A stretch of DNA of 64,000 nucleotides from Pseudomonadota bacterium. Lineage in GTDB: Bacteria > Pseudomonadota > Gammaproteobacteria > Magnimaribacterales > D2472. The stretch is taken from the NCBI GenBank assembly GCA_028404565.1, contig JAOOBR010000001.1, forward strand, positions 62,001-126,000, in the 5' to 3' direction. Positions within the stretch are counted from its first letter, which is position 1. Each line of letters starts with the position of its first letter. A model generated the notes under the pieces. The model made no database searches. It saw nothing but the letters and a program-made list of their open reading frames with translations, and was not told the DNA's origin. Both the position numbers and the translations under genes were made by a program. Positions 41,280-54,182 of this stretch are shown piece after piece.

Positions 41280-41650
41280 AAAACAACCTCACCAGAATCT
41301 GTTTCTGAAATTTCATAAATAAATTCAATATTTTTTTCTATATCTTCTTTCGTTCTAAAAGGGCCGACATAAACAGCAGTTAAAACGTCATTGTTTGGTA
41401 AGGCTTCAGTATATGCTGGAAAATAATTATTGATATTCTTTTTAAGAGCTTTTGCATTTTCTTCATTTTCGAAAACATTAACTCTAACCACATACATTTC
41501 AAAATCATCTTTACTCAACCCTCTAGCATTTGGTGCCAGTTGGTAACTAATTGAATCCTGATATTTTGGCTGAGGAGATAACACAAAGATAAAGATTATT
41601 AATCCCATAAGGATTATAAAGATTAAGCCAACGAGTTTTTCTAAATTCAT
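41267..41650 (-). CDS. SPOR-domain protein (DedD-like)
   Basis: TM helix plus YVVRVNVFENEENAKALKKNI...AVYVGPFRTKEDIEKNI. Confidence 0.8.
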   Translation of the reverse strand: MNLEKLVGLIFIILMGLIIFIFVLSPQPKYQDSISYQLAPNARGLSKDDFEMYVVRVNVFENEENAKALKKNINNYFPAYTEALPNNDVLTAVYVGPFRTKEDIEKNIEFIYEISETDSGEVVLWKP

Positions 41651-42498
41651 TTTGATATTTTATCTAAAATCCCGATTATTTTACTTCTTATTTCTGATCT
41701 ATGAACAATCATATCTATAGCTCCGTGTTCAAGTAAAAATTCTGACTTTTGAAAGTCTTCAGGCAACTCAACTCTTACAGTTTGTTCAATCACTCTTCGG
41801 CCTGCAAAACCAACAAAAGCCTTTGGCTCTGCTATGTTTATATCACCTAACATTGCTAAGCTTGCTGATACTCCTCCAAATATTGGATCAACCATTACAG
41901 AAATATATGGTAGTTTGTTTGATTTTAATTTCTGAATTGCAGCAGATGTTTTTGCCATTTGCATAAGAGAAACCATTGATTCCTGCATTCTTGCCCCGCC
42001 ACTTGTTGAAAAACAAATAAATGGTGTCTTGTTCTCAATTGCTTGCTCGACGCCTTGAACAAATTTCTCACCAACGACACTTCCCATCGAGCCACCCATA
42101 AACTTAAATTCAAATGCTGCAACTGTAACTAGTCTTCCATCAAGCTTCCCAAATCCGACCAATAGAGCCTCACTCTCTCCAGTATTTTTCTTAGCTTCTT
42201 TAATTCTTGCAGGATATGATTTGACGTCTCTAAAACCAAGAGGATCTTCAGTTTCGATATTTGATGCAATTTCAGTGAAATTCCCATTATCTAAGAAAAT
42301 ATTGAATCTAGTTCTAGCACCAATCCTTAAGTGATGATCACATTTTGGACACACATATAAAGTTTTTTGTAATTCAGGTTTGTAAAGTGCTGATTCGCAT
42401 GACGGACAGGATGTCCAAACACCATCAGGAATCTTACTTTTTTTTGATTTTGAGGAACTTTTTCCTATTGACGGAATTAATTTTGTAAGCCAATTCAT
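41647..42498 (-). CDS. accD: Acetyl-CoA carboxylase carboxyltransferase subunit beta
   Basis: Zinc finger CPSCESALY...YVCPKCDHHLRI; SGGARMQESMVSLMQMAKTSAA. Confidence 0.97.
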   Translation of the reverse strand: MNWLTKLIPSIGKSSSKSKKSKIPDGVWTSCPSCESALYKPELQKTLYVCPKCDHHLRIGARTRFNIFLDNGNFTEIASNIETEDPLGFRDVKSYPARIKEAKKNTGESEALLVGFGKLDGRLVTVAAFEFKFMGGSMGSVVGEKFVQGVEQAIENKTPFICFSTSGGARMQESMVSLMQMAKTSAAIQKLKSNKLPYISVMVDPIFGGVSASLAMLGDINIAEPKAFVGFAGRRVIEQTVRVELPEDFQKSEFLLEHGAIDMIVHRSEIRSKIIGILDKISK

Positions 42499-43283
42499 TA
42501 TCTAATTGCATCTTTCATATTACTAATATAATCACTTACTTCATGAAAGTCTTTATTTTCTGAATTTTTATGAATAAGCTCAACTATTGAGGATCCAATG
42601 ACTATGCCATCAGAAAAAGATGAAAGAAGCTTAGCATCATCTTTTGTTTTAATACCAAAACCTGCCATTACTGGAGTCATTGAAATAGATTTTATATATT
42701 GAATATTTTTTTTAATCTCGTTTCCATCAAGATTAGATGATCCTGTCACCCCTCTTAAAGTTACATAATAAATAAAACCCGAACTATTTGCTGCAATTTG
42801 CTGAATTCTCTCTCTTGAAGTGGTTGGTGATACGAGTGAAATAATATCTAAATTTTTATTATCTATCCCAGAATCTTTAAGTGAAAATTCCCCAGGAATA
42901 TCAACTACCAAAACCCCATCAACTCCTAATTCATCAGATCTGTTTATTAGGTCTGTATACATTAAGAAATTATTTATGTAGCCCATTAAAATAATCGGCG
43001 TTTCAGTATCTTTTTTTCTAAATCTCCCAATCAGGTCTAAAATTTTTTGGAGATTAGTATCATTTTCTAAGCTTCTATCATGAGCTTGTTGGATTGTCGG
43101 ACCTTCAGCTATTGGATCAGTAAAAGGAACACCAATTTCTAAGATATCTACTCCTGAATCAACACATAAATGCATTAATTCAAGTGAAGTTTCTAAATCG
43201 GGGTCTCCTGCAACTATATAACCAACAAAAGCTTTTTGGTTATCTTGAGAAAGCTCTTTTAACTTCTTTTCGATCCTTTTCAA
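42498..43283 (-). CDS. trpA: Tryptophan synthase alpha subunit
   Basis: [42 protein letters not shown]. Confidence 0.97.
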   Translation of the reverse strand: MKRIEKKLKELSQDNQKAFVGYIVAGDPDLETSLELMHLCVDSGVDILEIGVPFTDPIAEGPTIQQAHDRSLENDTNLQKILDLIGRFRKKDTETPIILMGYINNFLMYTDLINRSDELGVDGVLVVDIPGEFSLKDSGIDNKNLDIISLVSPTTSRERIQQIAANSSGFIYYVTLRGVTGSSNLDGNEIKKNIQYIKSISMTPVMAGFGIKTKDDAKLLSSFSDGIVIGSSIVELIHKNSENKDFHEVSDYISNMKDAIR

Positions 43284-44476
43284 AGCTTGATATCCTCTAT
43301 TTCAACAACACTATTTAAATCTTTGTCTCCTCTTCCTGAGACGTTGATAACGATGTGCTGATCTTTTTTCATTTTTGGCATTAGCTCATCTAGGTGAGCA
43401 AACGCATGAGCTGTTTCTAGTGCAGGCAATATTCCCTCCATTTTATTTACCATATGAAAAGCTTTCATAACCTCATCATCTGAAACTGCAACATACTTAG
43501 CTCTTTTAATATCTTTTAGCCATGAATGCTCAGGCCCTACACCTGGATAATCTAAGCCTGCTGAGATAGAAGCTGTTCCTTTTACTTGTCCACTTTCATC
43601 TTGCATCAAATAACTTTTTGCACCATGAAGTACTCCAGGGGTTCCATCATTTAAAGGAGCTGCATGTTCACCTGTTTCTATACCTTTACCTGCTGCCTCA
43701 ACACCTATGAGCTCTACATTATCCATTTTAATAAAAGGATAAAAAATACCCATAGCATTTGATCCACCTCCAACACAGGCAATTATTGAATCTGGCATTC
43801 TTCCAAATGATTCCTGTGATTGGTCAATTAACTCATATCCTACGACTGCATTGAAATCTCTTACAATCATTGGATAAGGATGAGGCCCTGTAACACTGCC
43901 TATGATGTAGTATGTATCTTCAATATTAGTAACCCAGTCTCTTAAAGCCTCATTGAGAGCGTCCTTAAGAGTTGCTGATCCAGAATTTACTTCATGGACT
44001 TCAGCTCCTAAAAGCTTCATTCTATAAACGTTAAGCGATTGTCTCCTCACATCCTCAGATCCCATGTATATATGACAATCTAATCCAAGCCTAGCCGCAA
44101 CCGTAGCAGTTGCAACTCCATGTTGACCTGCACCAGTTTCTGCAATTATCCTTTTCTTTCCCATATATTTAGCTAAAAGGATTTGTCCAACTGTATTATT
44201 TATTTTGTGAGCGCCGGTATGATTTAAATCTTCCCTTTTTAACCAAATTGAAGCGGTGTTGTAATGCTCAGTGAGCCTTTTTGCAAAGTATAAAGGAGAT
44301 GGTCTTCCGACAAATTCAGCTAGATCTCTATGAAACTCGGCATTAAAATCATTATTATCCTTTAGAGTCTTATAAGTCTGTTCTAATTCATTAAGGGCAT
44401 ACATGAGAGTTTCTGGAACAAACTTCCCTCCATATTCGCCGAAGAATCCATCTTTATCAGGTAAATTGTCTTTCAT
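43280..44476 (-). CDS. trpB: Tryptophan synthase beta subunit
   Basis: [19 protein letters not shown] motif; [20 protein letters not shown]. Confidence 0.98.
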   Translation of the reverse strand: MKDNLPDKDGFFGEYGGKFVPETLMYALNELEQTYKTLKDNNDFNAEFHRDLAEFVGRPSPLYFAKRLTEHYNTASIWLKREDLNHTGAHKINNTVGQILLAKYMGKKRIIAETGAGQHGVATATVAARLGLDCHIYMGSEDVRRQSLNVYRMKLLGAEVHEVNSGSATLKDALNEALRDWVTNIEDTYYIIGSVTGPHPYPMIVRDFNAVVGYELIDQSQESFGRMPDSIIACVGGGSNAMGIFYPFIKMDNVELIGVEAAGKGIETGEHAAPLNDGTPGVLHGAKSYLMQDESGQVKGTASISAGLDYPGVGPEHSWLKDIKRAKYVAVSDDEVMKAFHMVNKMEGILPALETAHAFAHLDELMPKMKKDQHIVINVSGRGDKDLNSVVEIEDIKL

Positions 44477-45087
44477 TTTTTTATCAAGCTTAGTATTTCA
44501 ATAATCTTTGAGTGGTCTTTTAAGCCCGGAGAAGATTCTACCCCAGAATTAAAATCTAGACACCATGGATCTATTTTTAAGGCATTTTCTAGATTTTCAA
44601 TAGACAATCCTCCTGAAAGAATTATCTTTTTATCAAGAAATAAATCTTGATTAAGTATTTTCCAATCAAAGCTGCTTCCAGTTCCTCCATAAACACCTTC
44701 TCTAAAGGTATCACATAAAATTGCTTCAGCATTTTTGAAGTGTTTCATGTCTTCAAGAGACTTAGAATCTTTTATTCTTAATGCTTTCCAAAATTCGCAA
44801 TCAAATAATTTACAAAAATCTTCTGATTCGTCACCATGAAATTGAATGATTGGATTTTCAAAGTAACCTAATGAAGAGCTAACAAATGATTTTTCAGGAT
44901 TAGCAAATACGCAGACAGGCCTAGTTTTTTGGAAATCTGTATTTTTTATCTCATTTATAAATGCATGAGTAACATTTCTAGGACTATTTTCATGAAAAAT
45001 AAAACCAACATAGTCAACTCCATTTTCAATAAGAAAATTTAATGTTTCTATTTCTGTTATTCCACAAATTTTTATTTTCATATTCAA
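44473..45087 (-). CDS. trpF: Phosphoribosylanthranilate isomerase
   Basis: [39 protein letters not shown]. Confidence 0.95.
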   Translation of the reverse strand: MNMKIKICGITEIETLNFLIENGVDYVGFIFHENSPRNVTHAFINEIKNTDFQKTRPVCVFANPEKSFVSSSLGYFENPIIQFHGDESEDFCKLFDCEFWKALRIKDSKSLEDMKHFKNAEAILCDTFREGVYGGTGSSFDWKILNQDLFLDKKIILSGGLSIENLENALKIDPWCLDFNSGVESSPGLKDHSKIIEILSLIKK

Positions 45088-45854
45088 ATTAAAGGGCTCT
45101 TTTCCGGCTTAAGCTTTGTAATATTTTCATAACTCGGGCCAAGAAAAATTAATCCTCTGGGATTTATAGTTGTGCCAGCATTATTCCTATCCTTGCTTTC
45201 AAGTATTTCTTTTAATGAAATTTTAATTTGGTATTTACCAATCTCTAATAAAGTCCCGACAATTATTCTAACCATATTTTGTAAAAATGCATTTGCAGTT
45301 ATTTTTATTTCGATGATATCCCCTAATTTATTAATTTCTATTTCTTTTATATTCCTTTCAGGATTATTAGATCCGCAACTTAGACTCCTAAATGATGTGA
45401 AATCATGTTTTCCAATTAGGTACTTGGACTCCTCTTTCATTTTATTAATATCTAGCTCTGCCTGCTCCCAATAATAAAAATCATCAAGTAAAACATTTCT
45501 AGATGGGCTATTAAAAATTAGATAAGAGTATGTTCTATCAATTGCATCAAATCTTGAATGAAATGAGTCTTCTACTCTTTCTAAATCAGCTACAGATATA
45601 TCATTTGGAAGATTTGAATTTAGGCCATTGATCCATTGCATATCTGATCTATCTTGACTTACAACTACATCAAAAACCTGACCAAGCGCATGAACACCTT
45701 TATCAGTTCTCCCTGAGTAATTCATCTGCAAGTTATCAACAGAAATTCCTTTGAAAGCTTTTATAAGCTCATCTTGAATAGAGTTAGCATTTTTTTGAGA
45801 TTGAAAACCGGAATAATTAGTCCCTTTATATTGAATCTTGAAGGCTATTTTCAA
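45084..45854 (-). CDS. truA: tRNA pseudouridine(38-40) synthase
   Basis: YKGTNYSGFQSQ, SGRTDKGVHALGQV, AFLQNMVRIIVGTLLEIG. Confidence 0.96.
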   Translation of the reverse strand: MKIAFKIQYKGTNYSGFQSQKNANSIQDELIKAFKGISVDNLQMNYSGRTDKGVHALGQVFDVVVSQDRSDMQWINGLNSNLPNDISVADLERVEDSFHSRFDAIDRTYSYLIFNSPSRNVLLDDFYYWEQAELDINKMKEESKYLIGKHDFTSFRSLSCGSNNPERNIKEIEINKLGDIIEIKITANAFLQNMVRIIVGTLLEIGKYQIKISLKEILESKDRNNAGTTINPRGLIFLGPSYENITKLKPEKSPLI

Positions 45855-45864
45855 CTTTAACCCC

Positions 45865-47073
45865 CTATATTTTTGATCTCAGATCAATCGCCTGCTGAAT
45901 AAGTTTTTGATTTTTTGCTTTATCGATAATTTCATCTAATAAAGTTTTGGCTTTTTCATAATCCTTCATTTCATATAGGGTTATAGCTAAATCAAACTGC
46001 TGAATGAAAGGATCATTTTTGATACTAAGTCCCTTAGGCATTGATGATAAAGCATCATCTGTTTTAGATTCACTTTTAGCATTAACTAAATTCCTTCTAA
46101 TTAAGAAAATTGCTATTAGAAATCCTACAGCTAGGCTCACTAAACTCACTATAAGTAGTTGCAAAATATTTACTCCAGAATTAATTTCTTCATTTAAAAT
46201 TTCTGTTTCCTCATTTCTTTCAATTTCAATTATTCTTGTTTGGGATTCAATTATAGCTTGAGGATCTGGAGTAGTTGGTTCTTGATTTTGGATATCAAAA
46301 TTTTCTATTTTCTCCTCCTGAATTACTTCAATTTCCTCTTGAATAATTGCTTCTGGTTCTGGAGCTATCAATGTGAGCATTTGCTGTGTCTCAAAAGTAT
46401 TAGTATCTATCATCTCCCTGATACTAAACTTTGCATAAGACTTATCAATTTCTCTAATTGACTGTAATTCGGGAACAAGAATATCCATATCATTTCTAAT
46501 TAAATTAATATTATCGTCAATGAAGGCATCTCTATTATTCTCAAAAATACTCCACATTACTTGATAAATACTTAGATCATCGTAATTAAGCGATTTAGCC
46601 ATAGACCAGACGGTAGTAATTTCATCAGCTAATATGACAAGCTCGCTATAGGTTTCTTCTTCCTTAATAATTTGAGGACTAGAATCCTCTGCAGTTTCAT
46701 TTTGAAGAATAGAGGTATATGAATCATCTGAAAGAAAAATAAAAAAGTCTTTTCTGTAATCTTGTATTTCAATTGTAAATAGAGCATAAGGGCTATCAGT
46801 ATCTTTTAGTTTCTCAAAACTTAAATTGTATTCACTGATATTTTCTTTACTTAAACTCAAATTAAAAAGTGAATCTTTTATTGAAGATGATGTTTGATAC
46901 TCAAAAATACTGATATCGCTTTTATCAATTTCTTCCGAAGAATTAATTGATATTACTATCTGTACAGCATTTTCATCTTGAAAAGTTTTTGAAGATATAT
47001 AGGTAATTTCTGAAGATAAAATTGATGAAAAGGTTATGAAAAAAAGAAAAAAGCTAATCTTTTTAATTTTCAT
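45865..47073 (-). CDS. FimV-like protein (short)
   Basis: LysM-like SMAKSLNYDDLSIYQVMWSIFENNRDAFI, TM helix, C-terminal YEMKDYEKAKTLLDEI; truA-asd synteny. Confidence 0.8.
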   Translation of the reverse strand: MKIKKISFFLFFITFSSILSSEITYISSKTFQDENAVQIVISINSSEEIDKSDISIFEYQTSSSIKDSLFNLSLSKENISEYNLSFEKLKDTDSPYALFTIEIQDYRKDFFIFLSDDSYTSILQNETAEDSSPQIIKEEETYSELVILADEITTVWSMAKSLNYDDLSIYQVMWSIFENNRDAFIDDNINLIRNDMDILVPELQSIREIDKSYAKFSIREMIDTNTFETQQMLTLIAPEPEAIIQEEIEVIQEEKIENFDIQNQEPTTPDPQAIIESQTRIIEIERNEETEILNEEINSGVNILQLLIVSLVSLAVGFLIAIFLIRRNLVNAKSESKTDDALSSMPKGLSIKNDPFIQQFDLAITLYEMKDYEKAKTLLDEIIDKAKNQKLIQQAIDLRSKI

Positions 47074-48061
47074 CAGTTTTTTTCATTAATTCTAAGATTT
47101 GAACTGCATTTAAGGCAGCACCTTTTCCAAATACATTATCAGCTACAATCCAGCAGGATATCCAATCTTCATTATTAATTTTACTTGCACGAATTCTTCC
47201 AACATAAACGTCACTTGTTTTATTTGCATTTTCAAGAGCAGTTGGAAAAGCTTCTTTTGATGGATCATCAATTACTTTTATGCCCTCTTTGCCTTCGAGT
47301 AATTTTATTATGCTTGATCTTGAGGCCTCATTTCTTACTTTTATAAAAACTGATTCAGAGTGTCCATTTATTACCGGCACTCTTACGCAAGTAGAAGTTA
47401 CGTGAATTTTTTCATCTAATATTTTTTTTGTTTCCCAGTCGAGCTTCATTTCTTCTTTCGTAAAACCATTATCTAAAAATTTATCACATTGAGGTATAAC
47501 ATTTCCTGCTATAGTTTTAGAAAATATATTGGATATAGTGGAGATTGACTGAGACTGATTTTCAAGCTCTTTTATACCCTGCTCACCTGCACCCGATACT
47601 GCTTGAAAAGTAGTTATCATTACACTCTCGATACCAAATTCTTTATGGATGTGATCGAGGATCATCAAGAGCTGAGCTGTTGAGCAGTTCGGATTAGCAA
47701 CTAGATTGGTTTTCTTACTAATTATATTCCCATTAATTTCTGGGATTATAAGAGGTACATCATCTTCATATCTAAAGTAGGAAGACATATCTAAAACCTT
47801 ACAATCGGATTCAATAAACTTATTCGCATAATCCCTTGCTACTTCAGAACCAGCAGACAATATTGCATAGTCAGGCTTATTAAAATCAAATTTATCAATG
47901 TCTTCAATAATGCAATCTTTATTTAAAAAATTTATTGAAGAGCCAGCTGATTTTTTGCCTAATAAGAAAATCTCATCTATTTTGAATTCTCTTTTTTGTA
48001 GTTGTTCTAGTAAATTTCTCCCAACTAATCCGGATGCTCCAACTATAGCCAACTTAGACAT
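47063..48061 (-). CDS. asd: Aspartate-semialdehyde dehydrogenase
   Basis: [35 protein letters not shown]. Confidence 0.93.
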   Translation of the reverse strand: MSKLAIVGASGLVGRNLLEQLQKREFKIDEIFLLGKKSAGSSINFLNKDCIIEDIDKFDFNKPDYAILSAGSEVARDYANKFIESDCKVLDMSSYFRYEDDVPLIIPEINGNIISKKTNLVANPNCSTAQLLMILDHIHKEFGIESVMITTFQAVSGAGEQGIKELENQSQSISTISNIFSKTIAGNVIPQCDKFLDNGFTKEEMKLDWETKKILDEKIHVTSTCVRVPVINGHSESVFIKVRNEASRSSIIKLLEGKEGIKVIDDPSKEAFPTALENANKTSDVYVGRIRASKINNEDWISCWIVADNVFGKGAALNAVQILELMKKTDEN

Positions 48062-49139
48062 CAGATTTTTCCTTGATTATTGGAATTAGTTCAGATGCAA
48101 CCTCACCAGTCTTTAAGAAAGATGTATCTTCTGTTAAATCTTGTGTTCTAAAACCTCTTGAAATAAATTCTTTTACAGATTCTTCGATTATGTTTGCTAC
48201 TTCGTGATTTTCAAGAGAGTACCTAAAAGCCATTGCTAGAGAGAGGATCATTGCTAAGGGATTTGCTAAGTTCTTGCCAGCTATATCAGGTGCGCTGCCG
48301 TGACACGGTTCATACATTCCTTGAGAAGAACTGTTGAGTGATGCGGAAGGCAGCATACCTATAGAGCCAGTTAGTGTTGCAGCAATATCAGATAAAATAT
48401 CACCAAATAGGTTACTAGAAACAATTACATCAAACTGATTGGGATCAAGCACTAATTGCATTGCAGTATTGTCAGCAAGCTGATGTGTCAATTCAACATC
48501 AGGATACTCCTTTGATAGGTTTGTAATTATTTCTCTCCAAAACTTTGAAACTTCAAGAACATTTGCTTTTTCTACTGAACATAGTTTTTTATTTCTTTTT
48601 TGAGCTGATTCAAATGCTACTCGACCAATTCTTTCAATCTCTTTTTCGTCATAAATCATGGTATTAAAAGCATGTGGAGGGTTTGAAGAAGTTTCAATTC
48701 CTCTTGGCTCTCCAAAATAAATACCGCCTGTTAACTCTCTTACTATTAAGATATCTAAATCATTGATAATTTCCTCTTTTATTGGTGAAGCTGAAGCAAG
48801 CTCATTAAAAAGGAAGGCAGGCCTGAGGTTAGCAAATAATCCAAGCTCTTTTCTTAATCCTAACAATGCTTGCTCTGGTCTTTTATCCCAATCTAAATCC
48901 TCCCATTCTGGACCACCTACAGCTCCGAAGAGAATAGCATCAGATTTTCTGGCTATCTCCAAAGTCTTATCGGGAAGAGGATGACCAGTCTTATCATAGG
49001 CTGCTCCGCCAACATCATGAATTTCAATATCAAGATCAAGAGAGTATAGATCTTTAATAAATCTTAATATCTCCATTGCAGAACTTGTTACTTCAGGACC
49101 GATGCCATCACCCGGCAAAATAAGAATTTTTTTATTCAT
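48054..49139 (-). CDS. leuB: 3-isopropylmalate dehydrogenase
   Basis: [34 protein letters not shown]. Confidence 0.98.
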   Translation of the reverse strand: MNKKILILPGDGIGPEVTSSAMEILRFIKDLYSLDLDIEIHDVGGAAYDKTGHPLPDKTLEIARKSDAILFGAVGGPEWEDLDWDKRPEQALLGLRKELGLFANLRPAFLFNELASASPIKEEIINDLDILIVRELTGGIYFGEPRGIETSSNPPHAFNTMIYDEKEIERIGRVAFESAQKRNKKLCSVEKANVLEVSKFWREIITNLSKEYPDVELTHQLADNTAMQLVLDPNQFDVIVSSNLFGDILSDIAATLTGSIGMLPSASLNSSSQGMYEPCHGSAPDIAGKNLANPLAMILSLAMAFRYSLENHEVANIIEESVKEFISRGFRTQDLTEDTSFLKTGEVASELIPIIKEKSDV

Positions 49140-49765
49140 TCAAAAATCCATGGATTATTTTCTTTTCTATGTTCTTCAAATTTCTTAATTAATTCTGAAT
49201 CTTTAAGAGTAATATCGATCTCATCAAGGCCATAAATGATTCTTTCAGCTAAATTATTATCAAGTACAAAATCAATAGAGAGTTTATCTTTAAAAAGTAT
49301 AACTTTATCTTTTATATTTACTGAAATAGATACTGGATTATCTGTAGACAATGAAAATAGTTTGTCTATTTCAGTTTTTTTGAGCTTTAATGGTAAGACA
49401 CCATTTTTGAAACAATTATTATAAAAAATATCGCCAAATGAGCTTGCTATAACAACTTCAATACCAAAGTCTCTGAGAGCCCAAACTGCATGCTCTCTAC
49501 TTGAGCCGCATCCAAAATTATCTCTTGTAAGCAAAACTTTAGATTCATCATAAGGCGCATTGTTAAGAATGAACTCATGATTGATTTTTCTTTCAGTCTT
49601 TTTCATTCCAAGACGACCCTGATCTTTATATCTCCAGCCATCAAAAAGATAATCCTCGTATCCAAATTTTTTAATAGATTTTAAATATTCTGTTGGGATA
49701 ATTTGATCAGTATCTATATTATCTCTATCAATTGGAGCTACAATGCCTTCAATAAAATCTTTCAT
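49136..49765 (-). CDS. leuD: 3-isopropylmalate dehydratase small subunit
   Basis: [32 protein letters not shown]. Confidence 0.97.
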   Translation of the reverse strand: MKDFIEGIVAPIDRDNIDTDQIIPTEYLKSIKKFGYEDYLFDGWRYKDQGRLGMKKTERKINHEFILNNAPYDESKVLLTRDNFGCGSSREHAVWALRDFGIEVVIASSFGDIFYNNCFKNGVLPLKLKKTEIDKLFSLSTDNPVSISVNIKDKVILFKDKLSIDFVLDNNLAERIIYGLDEIDITLKDSELIKKFEEHRKENNPWIFE

Positions 49766-49766
49766 C

Positions 49767-51167
49767 TTAAATCTCTTTTACAATCCTTCCGTTTATTGCA
49801 GTTAGAGCAGCCATCTTTGGGCTCATTAAATGCGTTCTACCTAAGTTACCCTGACGACCCTCAAAATTCCTATTTGAAGTTGAAGCACATCTTTCATAGG
49901 GACTTAATTGGTCAGGATTCATGCCTAAGCACATAGAGCAACCCGGTGCCCTCCACTGAAATCCAGCATCAATAAATATTTTATGAATTCCCTCCTTCTC
50001 AGCTTGTTCTTTAACCATTCCAGACCCTGGAACAACAATAGCTTCTTGGATATTTTCAGAAACCTTTTGACCTTTTAAAACTTCTGCGGCTTCTCTTAGA
50101 TCTTCAATTCTAGAATTAGTACATGATCCAATGAATACTTTATCGAAATCTAAATCGCTCAATTCCTGATTATCTGACAATCCCATATAATTTTTAGCTA
50201 GATCTAAGCTTTTTCTTTTTTCAGCAGAAAAAATTGAGCTCGATGGAATCTTTTCGTTGAAATCAATTACCATTTCTGGTGATGTGCCCCAAGAAACTTG
50301 AGGATTAATCTTTGATACATCAATATCAATTTCTTTATCGAACATTGCTTCTTTATCAGTTGTTAAATTTTTCCATTTTTTAATAGCATCATTTATTAAA
50401 TTAGCTTCAAGGTTTGAATGTTTTTTAACGTATTCAATAGTTTTATCATCAACAGACACTAATCCTACTTTAGCTCCTGCCTCAATAGACATATTGCATA
50501 TTGTCATTCTGGCTTCCATAGAGATATTTCGTATATATGATCCTGCAAATTCAACTGCATATCCTGTTCCACCTGCAGTTCCTATTGTCCTAATTAAATA
50601 TAAAATAATATCTTTCGAGGATACTCCTTCTTGTATCGACCCCTCAAAATTTATTCTCATATTTTTAAGCTTCCTTACTTTTAAACTTTGAGTGGCAAGA
50701 ACATGCTCCACTTCAGATGTTCCAATTCCCATTGCAAGACAACCAAAAGCACCATGAGTTGAAGTATGAGAGTCGCCGCAAACAATACTCATTCCAGGAA
50801 GCGTTAAGCCTAATTCTGGTCCAATTACATGAACTATACCTTGATTATTTGAGTTGATATTAAATTGTTTTATGCCGAAATCATTACAATTTTTGTCTAA
50901 CTCAACAACCTGCAACTTTGAGATATTGTCCTCAATGCTCTCAATGCTAAATTTGTTATCCCTTGTAGTTGGAACATTGTGATCTGGAGTAGCAATGTTT
51001 GCATTAATTCTCCATGGTTTGAGTGATTTTTTTTTGAGGCCCTCAAAAGCTTGAGGAGATGTTACTTCATGAAGAAAATGTCTATCAATATAAATTAGTG
51101 AGTCTCCATCATCATAGGATCTTATTAAGTGCTCATTCCAGAGCTTGTCATATATGGTGTATCCCAT
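49767..51167 (-). CDS. leuC: 3-isopropylmalate dehydratase large subunit
   Basis: [36 protein letters not shown]. Confidence 0.98.
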   Translation of the reverse strand: MGYTIYDKLWNEHLIRSYDDGDSLIYIDRHFLHEVTSPQAFEGLKKKSLKPWRINANIATPDHNVPTTRDNKFSIESIEDNISKLQVVELDKNCNDFGIKQFNINSNNQGIVHVIGPELGLTLPGMSIVCGDSHTSTHGAFGCLAMGIGTSEVEHVLATQSLKVRKLKNMRINFEGSIQEGVSSKDIILYLIRTIGTAGGTGYAVEFAGSYIRNISMEARMTICNMSIEAGAKVGLVSVDDKTIEYVKKHSNLEANLINDAIKKWKNLTTDKEAMFDKEIDIDVSKINPQVSWGTSPEMVIDFNEKIPSSSIFSAEKRKSLDLAKNYMGLSDNQELSDLDFDKVFIGSCTNSRIEDLREAAEVLKGQKVSENIQEAIVVPGSGMVKEQAEKEGIHKIFIDAGFQWRAPGCSMCLGMNPDQLSPYERCASTSNRNFEGRQGNLGRTHLMSPKMAALTAINGRIVKEI

Positions 51168-52255
51168 TATTCCGTTACAAATGGGAGTTTTTGATCAACA
51201 TCACCGCACTGTGCCTGGTTTCTTAGAAAATGGTCAATTAAAACAAGATTCACCATTGCCTCCGCAATTGGTACTGCTCGAATTCCAACACAAGGATCAT
51301 GTCTTCCTTTAATTTTAAGCTCAACCTCATTTCCATCTTTATCTATGGATGTGGTAGCTTTACTTATGCTAGATGTGGGTTTAATTAAAAAACTTATATC
51401 AATATCATCACCATTTGAAATTCCACCAAGGATTCCACCAGAATTATTTGAATCGAATCCGGTCTTGGTAATTTCATCTCTTAGCTCAGATCCTTTAGAA
51501 AATGGAATCTTGTCAGAGTTGCCAATAGAAACTGATTTTACAGCATTGATACTCATTATGGCTTTTGCTAAATCAGCATTTAATTTATCGAAAACAGGTT
51601 CTCCAAGCCCAACCGGGCAGTTTTGAACTTTAACATTTAGCTTGGCGCCTATTGAATCGCCTTCTTTGATGAGTTCTTCAAAAAACTCTTCAAGTGAGCT
51701 AATTTTTGATCTATCAGGAAAGAAGAATTTATTTTCATTTACAAATTCAAGATCAACTGCGTCAGCAGAAATACTTCCGATTTGTGATACAAAGCCCTTA
51801 GTTATAATTCCATGTGTATTTAAGTACTTTTTAGCAACTGCTCCTGCAGCAACTCGCATTGCAGTCTCTCTTGCACTTGATCTGCCACCACCTCGGTAAT
51901 CTCTAATACCATACTTTCCTTGATATGTGAGGTCAGCATGATTTGGCCTAAATGTATCTTTAATATTTGAATAATCTTTTGAAATCTGATCTTCATTTTT
52001 AATTAACAATGCTATGGGAGTTCCAAGGGTTTTTCCTTCAAAAACTCCTGACATAATTTCAACTTTGTCATCTTCTTTCCTCTGGGTAGTAACATCTGAT
52101 TGGCCAGGCTTTCTTCTATCAAGCTCCATCTGAATATCTTCATTTTTTATTTCAAAATTAGGTGGACATCCGTCAATTATGCAGCCCATAGCTTCGCCAT
52201 GACTTTCACCAAAAGTCGTCACAGAAAAGGTTTTTCCAAATGTGTTACCTGACAT
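51167..52255 (-). CDS. aroC: Chorismate synthase
   Basis: [50 protein letters not shown]. Confidence 0.98.
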   Translation of the reverse strand: MSGNTFGKTFSVTTFGESHGEAMGCIIDGCPPNFEIKNEDIQMELDRRKPGQSDVTTQRKEDDKVEIMSGVFEGKTLGTPIALLIKNEDQISKDYSNIKDTFRPNHADLTYQGKYGIRDYRGGGRSSARETAMRVAAGAVAKKYLNTHGIITKGFVSQIGSISADAVDLEFVNENKFFFPDRSKISSLEEFFEELIKEGDSIGAKLNVKVQNCPVGLGEPVFDKLNADLAKAIMSINAVKSVSIGNSDKIPFSKGSELRDEITKTGFDSNNSGGILGGISNGDDIDISFLIKPTSSISKATTSIDKDGNEVELKIKGRHDPCVGIRAVPIAEAMVNLVLIDHFLRNQAQCGDVDQKLPFVTE

Positions 52256-52305
52256 AGCGGATTATTATATGCTATTTTTTAAAAAACGCTTGGATTATAA
52301 GTGTT

Positions 52306-53751
52306 TCAGAGAGATAGAAGCTTTTGAAAATCAACTACACTCATAGATGTAAGCTTATCGAAATCTAGGAACTCTTTATAAATCTGCTCTGATTTCTCAT
52401 CGTCAAAAACAGTTTTTAGATTACTTAAAAACTTTTTCTCAAGCACAGGAATGCCTTCATTTCTTCTTCTTCTATGGCCAATAGGATACTCAACCTCAAT
52501 TTCTTGAGTGGAAGAACCATCTTTGAAAAGTACTCTCAATTTGTTAGCTATTGATCTCTTTTCAGGATCAAGATAATCCACAGAATATTTTTTATTCTCG
52601 GTAACAACCATTTTTGATCTTAATTCATCAATTCTTGGGTTCTGTGCGACTTCATCTTCATAGTCCTCAGCTACTAAATCACCTTTAAGAAGACCAATAG
52701 CAACCATATATTGAAGACAATGATCCCTATCTGCAGGGTTATTGAGTTCGCCAACTTTGGAAATGATTCTTATTGCTGACTCATGTGTTGTTATCTCAAT
52801 TTTATCAATTTCATCAAGCCTATCGATAATTTCAGGATGTATGCTCACTGCTGCCTCAACTGCTGTTTGTGCGTGGAATTCAGCAGGAAAACTAATCTTA
52901 AATAAAACATTTTCCATAACATATGAACTAAAGCTTTGTGGAATTCTTAAAGACTCACCTTTAAAAAGGACATCTTCAAACCCCCATGTTTTTGCAGTTA
53001 AAACACTTGGATACCCCATCTCTCCTGATAAGGTAATCATTGCTAGTCTTACTGCGCGACTTGTCGCATCACCGGCAGCCCAGCTTTTTCGTGACCCTGC
53101 ATTTGGAGCATGTCTGTATGTTCTCAAGCTTTGTCCATCCAACCATGCATGAGTTAGAGCATTGATAACATCTTCTTTATTTCCACCTAAAATTTTTGTT
53201 GCTACTGCAGTTGATGCTACTTTGACAAGAACTACATGATCTAAACCAACTCTGTTGAAGCTATTTTCGAGAGCTAAAATGCCTTGGATTTCATGAGCTT
53301 TAATCATCATTTCCAGAATATCCAATACTTTTAGTGGTTCTTTACCAGCTTCAATGTTCTTTTGAGAGACATAATCTGCGCAAGAAAGTATTGCACCAAG
53401 ATTATCTGATGGATGTCCCCACTCAGCTGCAAGCCAAGTATCATTAAAATCAAGCCATCTTATGATACATCCAATATCAAATGCTCCCTTTACGGGGTCT
53501 AATAAATTAGAGGTTCCTGGAACTCTAACGCCATATGGTACTTCTGTACCTTCAACAACTGGCCCAAGTAATTTTGTACAAGCTGGAAAACTTAATGCTA
53601 GCAAACCACATCCTAAAGTGTCTATTAAACAACTTTTTGCAGTTTCATAGGCTTCATCTGATTGGATCTCATAATCCATTACATAATCAGCAATTTTAAT
53701 TATTAATTCATCAGGGTCTGGTCTTGAGTTAATATCAAAAAATTGCGACAT
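52306..53751 (-). CDS. prpD: 2-methylcitrate dehydratase
   Basis: MmgE/PrpD family; [32 protein letters not shown]. Confidence 0.95.
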   Translation of the reverse strand: MSQFFDINSRPDPDELIIKIADYVMDYEIQSDEAYETAKSCLIDTLGCGLLALSFPACTKLLGPVVEGTEVPYGVRVPGTSNLLDPVKGAFDIGCIIRWLDFNDTWLAAEWGHPSDNLGAILSCADYVSQKNIEAGKEPLKVLDILEMMIKAHEIQGILALENSFNRVGLDHVVLVKVASTAVATKILGGNKEDVINALTHAWLDGQSLRTYRHAPNAGSRKSWAAGDATSRAVRLAMITLSGEMGYPSVLTAKTWGFEDVLFKGESLRIPQSFSSYVMENVLFKISFPAEFHAQTAVEAAVSIHPEIIDRLDEIDKIEITTHESAIRIISKVGELNNPADRDHCLQYMVAIGLLKGDLVAEDYEDEVAQNPRIDELRSKMVVTENKKYSVDYLDPEKRSIANKLRVLFKDGSSTQEIEVEYPIGHRRRRNEGIPVLEKKFLSNLKTVFDDEKSEQIYKEFLDFDKLTSMSVVDFQKLLSL

Positions 53752-54182
53752 TACCTTACCTCTATAATCAATTCATCAGAGATTATTGGGTCTTCATGAG
53801 GAATATGTGCGAAGTTTCCAAGAACTAACCTTAATTTGTGAACTCCTTTTGGTAACTCGATAGTGTCTGAAGTTTGTCCTTTGCCGTAATGTATGTGATT
53901 TTCATCTGAAGGGATTGGCCTAGTTAAATCAGGAAGTGGAACATTGATAAGAAGATGATGGTGTCCGGAATCACAAGCCATTTGTCCAGCTGGTGCAATA
54001 TTAAAATTTTTAATACCAAACTCCAAATTAATTACTCCTGTCGAGGTTACTAAATCTTCATTAGGGGTAATAAAAAATACTTCTGGCTTGCCCTCTCTGC
54101 ATTCTAATGAATCAAAATCATTAGAGGTAGTTTCTAAAGAAAAAAATAGAAATGAGATAATTAAACTAAAGATTTTTAGCAT
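53751..54182 (-). CDS. DUF4399-family secreted protein
   Basis: [24 protein letters not shown]...GHHHLLINV...[32 protein letters not shown]. Confidence 0.85.
   Translation of the reverse strand: MLKIFSLIISFLFFSLETTSNDFDSLECREGKPEVFFITPNEDLVTSTGVINLEFGIKNFNIAPAGQMACDSGHHHLLINVPLPDLTRPIPSDENHIHYGKGQTSDTIELPKGVHKLRLVLGNFAHIPHEDPIISDELIIEVR

Noticed and set aside
52742-53152. 136-aa plus-strand ORF
   Set aside because: Fully antisense to prpD
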